From: an uncultured Actinomycetes bacterium
GTDB taxonomy: Bacteria > Actinomycetota > Actinomycetes > S36-B12 > UBA5976
Length of the DNA stretch: 34,397 nt
NCBI GenBank assembly: GCA_903951185.1
Contig: CAJBBC010000109.1
Location: forward strand, 1 to 34,397
Direction: 5' to 3'
How positions within the stretch are numbered: the first letter of the stretch is position 1; every line of letters begins with the position of its first letter. Under the pieces are notes generated by a model that was not told the origin of the DNA, ran no database searches, and saw nothing but the letters and a program-made list of their open reading frames with translations. Positions 32,940 through 34,397 of the stretch are shown in pieces. The position numbers and the translations under genes are program-made.

Positions 32940-33824
32940 TTACCAACGCTTGGCAAACTTATTGCGAATGAAAATTGCGATTGCATTCAAAGTCAACAAA
33001 ATTGCTAGCAATAAAATAATTGCTGCAGCTGCTAGAGTTTTGAATTCTTCTTGTGGTGCACTAGTCCAACCAAATATTTGAATTGGCATAGTGGTAAATC
33101 CAGCTGTTAAACCATTTGGATCGTAAGTGATGAAGACGAGAGCGCCAAGAAGTAATAGCGGTGCTGCTTCACCCATCGCTCTGGAAATTGCCAAAATAGT
33201 TCCGGTGGCAATTCCGGGCACCGCAGCTGGCAAGGTTTGCCGGCCAACAGTTTGTAATTGAGTTGCGCCTAGGGCCAATGACCCATCACGAATTTCTTGC
33301 GGTACTGCACGCAACGCTTCTCGGGTGGTCAAGATAATGACTGGGAGAATTAGCAACGCTAAAGCAAGCGCGCCACCAAATACCACATTCTTATTTTTAA
33401 AACCCATCAGCGACAAAATACCAAGTGTTAACATGCCGTAAAGAATTGCTGGCACCGCAGCCAAGTTTTGTATATTCAATTCAATCGCCCGGTTGTACCA
33501 CTTTGTTTTATCGGCAAATTCTTCTAAATAAATTGCTGAGGCGATTCCGATTGGGATTGCTAGCAGCGCAGTGATTGAAACTACAAATACTGAACCAAGT
33601 ATCGCTGCTCTGGCACCTGCATCTTTTGGTGTGGTGTTGTTGTACTCAGTGAATAAACGTAGGTCATATCGGCCAATACCATTCATAAAAGTAGTGACTA
33701 ACAAAATAACCAAGAACATGAAAGCGACAAAAAGACTGAACCAAAGTACGCCTAAGAAAAGCATTGACTTAATGTTGGATTCACTATTTTTGCTCTTATT
33801 TGTTACGCCGACATCAAATGACAT
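32940..33824 (-). CDS. pstA: Phosphate ABC transporter permease (PstA)
   Basis: PstA is one of two membrane channel subunits. The 294-residue protein has about six hydrophobic helices and the permease EAA-type loop EALRAVPQEIRDGSLALGATQLQ..., with GAxxxxxxGxxxLPxAxPGI. ATG follows GGGAGG by 7 nt and overlaps the pstC stop by one base (TAATG). pstB follows after 15 nt. Confidence 0.96.
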   Translation of the reverse strand: MSFDVGVTNKSKNSESNIKSMLFLGVLWFSLFVAFMFLVILLVTTFMNGIGRYDLRLFTEYNNTTPKDAGARAAILGSVFVVSITALLAIPIGIASAIYLEEFADKTKWYNRAIELNIQNLAAVPAILYGMLTLGILSLMGFKNKNVVFGGALALALLILPVIILTTREALRAVPQEIRDGSLALGATQLQTVGRQTLPAAVPGIATGTILAISRAMGEAAPLLLLGALVFITYDPNGLTAGFTTMPIQIFGWTSAPQEEFKTLAAAAIILLLAILLTLNAIAIFIRNKFAKRW

Positions 33825-34397
33825 TAGTAAGCCTCCCGGAAGCGACGTACCAATTTAATACTGATGAAATTAATTAGTAATGTTGAAATGAAAAGTAATA
33901 ACCCAACTGCAAATAATGTGTCGTACTGCAATGACCCAACCCGTGAATCACCAAGGGCGGCATTTGCAATGAAGCCAGTCATAGTTTGAGCGCCTTCAAG
34001 TGGATTAGCCGAAATATTCGGTTTATTTCCAGCAGCTAAAGCCACGATCATAGTTTCACCGACAGCGCGTGAGATACCTAAAACAATTGCAGCGGCAATA
34101 CCAGAAAGTGCGGCTGGAAAAACAACCCGCAAAGTTGTTTGCATTTTATTTGCCCCAAGGGCCATCGAACCTTGACGCATAGCCATCGGCACTGAAGAAA
34201 GTGCGTCTTCCGAAAGCGAGGCAATAGTAGGAATTATCATCACGCCCATAACTAAGCCAGCTGACAGCACTGAGAATGTGCCAATGTCTAGTTGTAGCCA
34301 ACCCTTTAAAACAATTCTGGTCACAAATTCAATGGCAAAAAATCCATACACGACTGTTGGAATACCAGCTAAAAGTTCAAGGACTGGCTTTAATTTG
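33824..34397 (-). CDS. pstC: Phosphate ABC transporter permease (PstC), 5' truncated by window
   Basis: The frame is open to the right edge, so the N terminus lies outside the window. The visible part reads KLKPVLELLAGIPTVVYGFFA and continues with the permease loop DALSSVPMAMRQGSMALGANKMQT and several membrane helices, matching PstC. It overlaps pstA by one base. pstS would be expected upstream, outside the window. Confidence 0.95.
   Translation of the reverse strand, partial: KLKPVLELLAGIPTVVYGFFAIEFVTRIVLKGWLQLDIGTFSVLSAGLVMGVMIIPTIASLSEDALSSVPMAMRQGSMALGANKMQTTLRVVFPAALSGIAAAIVLGISRAVGETMIVALAAGNKPNISANPLEGAQTMTGFIANAALGDSRVGSLQYDTLFAVGLLLFISTLLINFISIKLVRRFREAY

Noticed and set aside
1..34397. 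tRNA, rRNA, CRISPR, insertion sequence or prophage
   Set aside because: I looked for cloverleaf-type segments, regularly spaced repeats, transposase motifs and terminal inverted repeats on both strands and saw none. The RecB-like nuclease has no cas neighbours.

Overview
The window looks like a compact, low-GC actinobacterial chromosome (low forties % GC by eye). Actinobacterial hallmarks are mycothiol synthase (MshD), a GlnR-type orphan regulator, a BldC-type small regulator, the tiny ribosomal protein bS22, the Nudix/phosphatase fusion MutT1 next to Ppk1, and the Rex-HemD-(histidine phosphatase)-ResA-CcdA-ResB-CcsB-Men gene order familiar from mycobacteria and streptomycetes. Low GC with very tight packing suggests a streamlined aquatic lineage such as the acI/Nanopelagicales. 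That placement is inference, because no rRNA or marker phylogeny is available here. I found no tRNA, rRNA, CRISPR array, insertion sequence or prophage.

Layout. (1) 1-2363: 3' part of a kinase / LytM-type M23 / class-III aminotransferase fusion, cut by the left edge. (2) 2370-9148: RecB-family nuclease and the menaquinone genes menD-menC-menB (minus), with menE-menA divergent. (3) 9145-16011: one minus-strand run, rex-hemD-histidine phosphatase-resA-ccdA-resB-ccsB, covering redox sensing, tetrapyrrole synthesis and system II cytochrome c maturation. The usual hemA, hemC, hemB and hemL are not in it. (4) 16223-21657: glutaredoxin-like protein, HAD phosphatase, bS22, BldC-like regulator, proline dehydrogenase, an uncharacterised cysteine-rich protein, RadA and Dtd. 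(5) 21659-25291: YgfZ, a Fur-family regulator, a nitrobindin-like protein that appears to start at CTG, a 33-residue membrane protein upstream of it, a CoA-binding protein, DUF4395 and a membrane-anchored thioredoxin. (6) 25382-28882: glnR-mshD, facing a two-gene operon of S51-family proteins, one carrying a C-terminal region like that of cysteinyl-tRNA synthetase. (7) 28995-34397: ppk1-mutT1 (polyphosphate, nucleotide cleanup) facing pstC-pstA-pstB (phosphate import), cut by the right edge.

How the genes fit together. Regions 2-3 make menaquinone and mature cytochromes c for a respiratory chain, with Rex as the likely NADH/NAD+ sensor. Regions 5-6 concern iron, haem, Fe-S and thiol homeostasis plus nitrogen control. 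Region 7 is phosphate acquisition and storage.

Packing is extreme. Three convergent pairs interleave their stop codons in exactly 4 nt. Three operon junctions are NTGA overlaps with non-ATG starts (TTGA twice, CTGA once). Several first genes have a TANNNT element 5-7 nt before the start codon, as expected for leaderless transcripts. The points most worth following up are the S51/CysS-like pair beside mshD, the kinase-M23-aminotransferase fusion, the stripped hem cluster, and the CTG-started nitrobindin with its tiny membrane partner.
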